DNA from: Panulirus ornatus
Lineage: Eukaryota; Arthropoda; Malacostraca; Decapoda; Palinuridae
Assembly (NCBI RefSeq): GCF_036320965.1
Contig: NC_092235.1
Coordinates: 7,177,404-7,241,403 of the forward strand
Direction: 5' to 3'
Length of the DNA: 64,000 bases
This document shows positions 59,099-64,000 of the stretch, piece after piece. The position numbers and the translations under genes were made by a program. A model generated the notes under the pieces. It had not been told where the DNA came from, did no database searches, and saw only the letters and a list, made by a program, of their open reading frames with translations. Each line of letters starts with the position of its first letter. Position 1 is the first letter of the stretch.

Positions 59099-59308
59099 TT
59101 TATTTACCTACTTCCAAAACATCTTTTTATTCTCCCTAAAATTTAATGATACTCTCTCACCCCAACTCTAATTTGCCTTCTTTTTCACCTCTTGCACCTT
59201 TCCCTTGACCTCCTGCCTCTTTCTTTTATACATCTCCCACTCATTTGCATTATTTCCCTGCAAAGATCGCCCAAATGCCTCTCTCTTCTCTTTCACTGAT
59301 AATCTTAC

Positions 59309-60114
59309 TTATTCATCCCACCACTCACTACCCTTTCTAATCTGCCCACCTCCCACGCTTCTCATGCCACAAGAATCTTTTGCACAAGCCATCACTGCTT
59401 TCCTAAATACATCCCATTCCTCCCCCACTCCCCTTACGTCCTTTGTTCTCACCTTTTTCCATTCTGTACTCAGTCTCTCCTGGTACTTCCTCACACAAGT
59501 CTCCTTCCCAAGCTCACTTACTCTCACCACTCTCTTCACCCCAACATTCTCTCGTCTTTTCTGAAAACCTCTACAAATCTTCACCTTTGCCTCCACAAGA
59601 TAATGATAAGACATCCCTCCACTTGCACCTCTCAGCACATTAACATCCAAACGTCTCTCTTTCGCGCGCCTTTTAATCAATGTGTAATCCAATAACGCTC
59701 TCTGGCCATCACTCCTACTTACATACGTATACTTATGCATATTTCTCTTTTTAAACCAGGTATTCCCAATCACCAGTTCCTTTTCAGTACATAAATCTAC
59801 AAGCTCTTCACCATTTCCATTTACAACACTGAACACCCCATGTATACCAATTATTCCCTCAACTGCCACATTACTCACCTTTTCATTCAAATCACCTATC
59901 ACTATAAAACGGTCTTGTGAATCAAAACCACTAACACAGTCACTCAGCTGCTCCCAAAACACTTGCCTCTCATGCTCTTTCTTCTCATGTCCAGGTACAT
60001 ATGCTCCAATAATCACCCATCTCTCTCCAACAACTTTCAGTTTTACCCATATCAATCTAGAGTTTACTTTCTTACACTCTATCACATACTCCCACCATTC
60101 CTGTTTCAGGAGTA

Positions 60115-60117
<3 letters not shown>
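59309..60117 (-). pseudogene. LINE endonuclease relic, copy C
   Basis: Reads [33 protein letters not shown] and [13 protein letters not shown], with the Asp-to-Tyr change shared with unit A, and ends WWDE-stop at 59309. The 5' end stops at the (AT)n tract. Confidence 0.85.
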
Positions 60118-60200
<83 letters not shown>

Positions 60201-60235
60201 TTGCTTTGTCGCCCGCGGGAGACAGCGACAAAGCA

Positions 60236-60306
<71 letters not shown>
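60118..60306. repeat. tail-to-tail LINE 3' termini forming a large inverted repeat
   Basis: Order: (AT)n 60118-60182, T-run 60183-60202, GCTTTGTCGC 60203-60212, CCGCGGGAGACA 60213-60224, GCGACAAAGC 60225-60234, A-run 60235-60253 and (AT)n 60254-60306. Both arms are the same LINE 3' terminus in opposite orientation, so the DNA could extrude a hairpin of roughly 80-90 bp arms. Confidence 0.9.
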
Positions 60307-60309
<3 letters not shown>

Positions 60310-60419
60310 TAGGAAGTGCAATAACCTCTACCTGTCCTCCACTGATACGCGTTTCTGATCTTTAGCTAAGGGGATCTCTAACAACTTCTGTTGCTCTAAC
60401 TTTCCTTCACTTTTCTGTT

Positions 60420-61670
60420 CTGATGGTACAATCACTATCTCTCCTGTTAACAAAGCAAATCTCTTTGGTTCCTGTTTTTCCTCTAACTCCACTTTGGATG
60501 ACTCCAACATTCATTCACCCCCTGATGCCCCTCTTATTTGTTTCTATGCCCCTTCCCAAAATCTCTTTTCAGACAGTCCAAAAAGCACTTCTCTCTCTGG
60601 ACACAAGCAAGGCTTATGATCCTGACGGCATTCATTCCCATGTACTGAAAGAGTGTGCCTCTCAACTTACACACCTGTACTTGCTCATTTGTTCTGTTTC
60701 TGTTTAAAAACCAAAACTTTTCTTTCTCCTTGAAAGCATGCATTGATACATCCCATCCCTAAGAATTGTGATTGTTCCAACCCCCCTAACTTTCATCCTA
60801 TTGCTTAGAAATCTAACATTTCAAAAGTCTTTGAATCCCTCCTTAACTCCCATATCCTAAAACACCTTGAAAATCAGTCTTCTCTCTCTGATCACCAGTA
60901 TGGCTTCCATAAGGTGAGATCCACTGGAGATATTCTTTTCTATCTTACTAAGGCTTTTGACAGGGTGTGGCATTGGGGTATCATCTCCAAGTTCCCCTCT
61001 TTTGACTTCCCTCCCTCATATCTAGCTTCCTCTCCTGCAGATCTATCTATATGGTTGTAGAGAGATCAGTCTCCCCCTTTTCTCCATCAACAGCAATGTC
61101 CCCAAGGTTCTGTCCTGTCCCCTACTCTTTTTCTCCTTTTTTCCAATGATTTCCTCTCCCCCACAAATAATCCAATAACCTCATACACTGATGACTCAAC
61201 AATGCATTCATCCACATCCTTCAGTTCTACTCCTTCTTCTCTCACTCTATCTGCCTCTCATCTTGACACAGCTTCCTCAATAAACTCAGACTTGGATAGG
61301 TTATCTCAGTGGGGTACACAAAATCTTGTTAAGTTTAATGCATCCACAACCCAGTTTCTACCCATTTCTCTACCGAAAACTCCCCACACCTCTCGTCTCT
61401 CCTTTGACATTTCTGTAATTCCATCTCTTGACTCAATGAACATACTTAGTGTTACTCTAACATCACTCTTTCTTGAAAACCCCACATTACAGGAGGAGCT
61501 AAGTCTGCCTCTAAGAACTGGGTGTCCTGTTTAGATGTCAAAACTTCTTTTCTTCTGAATAGTTGCTCCATTTATAAAAGGAGTGATGCGTCCTTTTATG
61601 GAGTGGAGTACTGCTCTCACATTTGGGTTGGTTCCTTACTTAACAAAGTTGAGTTGAAAGCACTTTGCCT
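60420..61670 (+). pseudogene. Jockey/CR1-like LINE reverse transcriptase relic
   Basis: In order on the plus strand, across several frames: VQKALLSLDTSKAYDPDGIH, PIPKNCDCSNPPNFHPI, SSLSDHQYGFHKVRST, TKAFDRVWHWGIISK, QCPQGSVLSPTLFLLF, SYTDDSTMHSS (catalytic box YTDD for YADD), DLDRLSQWGTQNLVKFNAST and GVEYCSHIWVGSL. This is the RT of Jockey/CR1-type LINEs. Frameshifts and stops are frequent. It ends near LNKVELKALCL, where an antisense fragment of the same kind of element begins. Confidence 0.85.
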
Positions 61671-61674
61671 CACA

Positions 61675-62045
61675 GATAACTTGCTTGTAGTGATAAAAAC
61701 TGAATGGGAGCCAGAGGAAGGAGAGTTTTTCCAAGTCCAATATGGCCTTAGAACAGGAACAGTTGAACCATGAATCAAATGAAAAGGTCATCTTGCAGGA
61801 AGAGGGGATAAATGCTTCCATTCCCACAAGAATAACCCCTGCTATGAATTTAGCAGAGACAGAAGCATCACCACATACAAGACAGTAATTTACCCAAGGA
61901 AAGTCGGAAAAGAAGTTATATAAGTTATTCCAGTCAGCTTTGGTGAGGTGCCAGTATTTACGCTTAGAAGGGGCTGCTGGATGGGGAGGTGGTGTTATAA
62001 TGGATACATTTATGAGAGTGTGATCAAATGAACTTGTACCCATGT
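61675..62045 (-). pseudogene. Jockey/CR1-like LINE endonuclease C-terminus and linker, antisense to the RT
   Basis: The minus strand reads SSFDHTLINVSIITPPP, then KRKYWHLTKADWNNLYNFFS, DFPWVNYCLVCGDASVSAKF and GVILVGMEAFIPSSCK. SFDHTLI is the SDH end of an APE-type endonuclease, and KYWH..ADW..L..FF..FPW is the linker preceding the RT in such elements. The orientation is opposite to the adjacent RT. Confidence 0.75.
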
Positions 62046-62335
62046 CTTACACCCTTGATAAAAACTTTTTTCCTTTAAGGAGCTTTTCTCCTGCACATTA
62101 TATTCTTAAGACCTTTGATAAGGCATCTCTATCAACCTTAAAATATGCTTTCTCCAGATTCATAAATGCCTTATACAAATCTATCTGTTTCTATAAGTAT
62201 TTCTCAAACACATGCTTTATAGCAAATACCTGATCCATACATCCTCTAACGTTTCCAAAATCACATTCCTCCTCCACAGTCTGATATTCTGTATGTGCTT
62301 TCACTTTCTCAATCTCCATCTGTTCCTGAGTTAAA
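62042..62335 (-). mobile_element. old diverged RTE-like LINE RT fragment
   Basis: CTTGATAAAAACTTTTTTCC, CTTTGATAAGGCATCTCTAT, GCTTTCTCCAGATTCATAAA and CTATAAGTATTTCTCAAACA align in order with the minus-strand RT of the LINE at 63.6-63.9 kb (motif A region), with many substitutions. It has been split from anything downstream by (AT)n. Confidence 0.8.
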
Positions 62336-62346
62336 ATGGAAAACAG

Positions 62347-64000
<1,654 letters not shown>

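Overview
This window looks like repeat-dominated, non-coding DNA from an arthropod, most likely a decapod crustacean. Three things suggest this: dense (AT)n, (CT)n and (GA)n microsatellites, several large minisatellites, and a mix of RTE-like, Jockey/CR1-like and R2-like LINEs with Penelope-like, P-element-like, PIF/Harbinger-like and tRNA- or 5S-derived elements. The taxon is inferred; no host protein gene was recognised with confidence. Almost every long open frame is a retroelement or transposase relic, or a minisatellite whose period keeps frames open.

Layout. 1-12.9 kb: a 72-bp triplication; an 877-bp Harbinger-like element with 52-bp inverted termini and a TTA target duplication; a tRNA-like gene followed by (CT)n and (GA)n; a 5'-truncated R2-clade LINE (about 5.0-6.7 kb, minus); and three minisatellites of 26, 55 and 30/31 bp. 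12.9-16.5 kb: a nearly complete RTE-like LINE on the minus strand between (AT)n tracts, then a SINE tail.

16.5-32.8 kb: a tandem duplication of about 8.1 kb (units A and B). Each unit holds a dead RTE-like LINE, microsatellites, an intron-containing tRNA-Tyr gene, unique sequence and the first half of a second, older LINE. The junction carries a 16-nt copied insertion. An inverted copy (unit C) of the first 4.9 kb lies at 55.16-60.12 kb. All three share the same nonsense mutations, so they arose by DNA duplication and not by separate retrotransposition. Unit B carries a patch that looks like gene conversion.

34-54 kb: the end of the second LINE and a trinucleotide tract, a well-formed tRNA-Met, tRNA relics, a P-element/THAP9-like transposase relic ending in a 24-copy G-rich 63-bp minisatellite, old LINE and SINE fragments, a Penelope-like GIY-YIG endonuclease fragment, a 44-bp minisatellite, and a 100-N assembly gap at 53,908-54,007.

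54-64 kb: a tRNA-like gene, a tRNA-Ala-like gene, a SINE with a 5S rRNA-derived head, inverted unit C, two LINE 3' tails joined tail-to-tail as a hairpin, a broken Jockey/CR1-like LINE, and a young RTE-like LINE whose RT frame stays open to the window edge.

Recurrent theme: the SINE 3' tail resembles the RTE-like LINE 3' terminus, including a short hairpin. This suggests that the SINE uses this LINE's machinery. Nearly every LINE 3' end, and the Penelope tail, abuts an (AT)n tract, and the duplication boundaries fall at or near these tracts.
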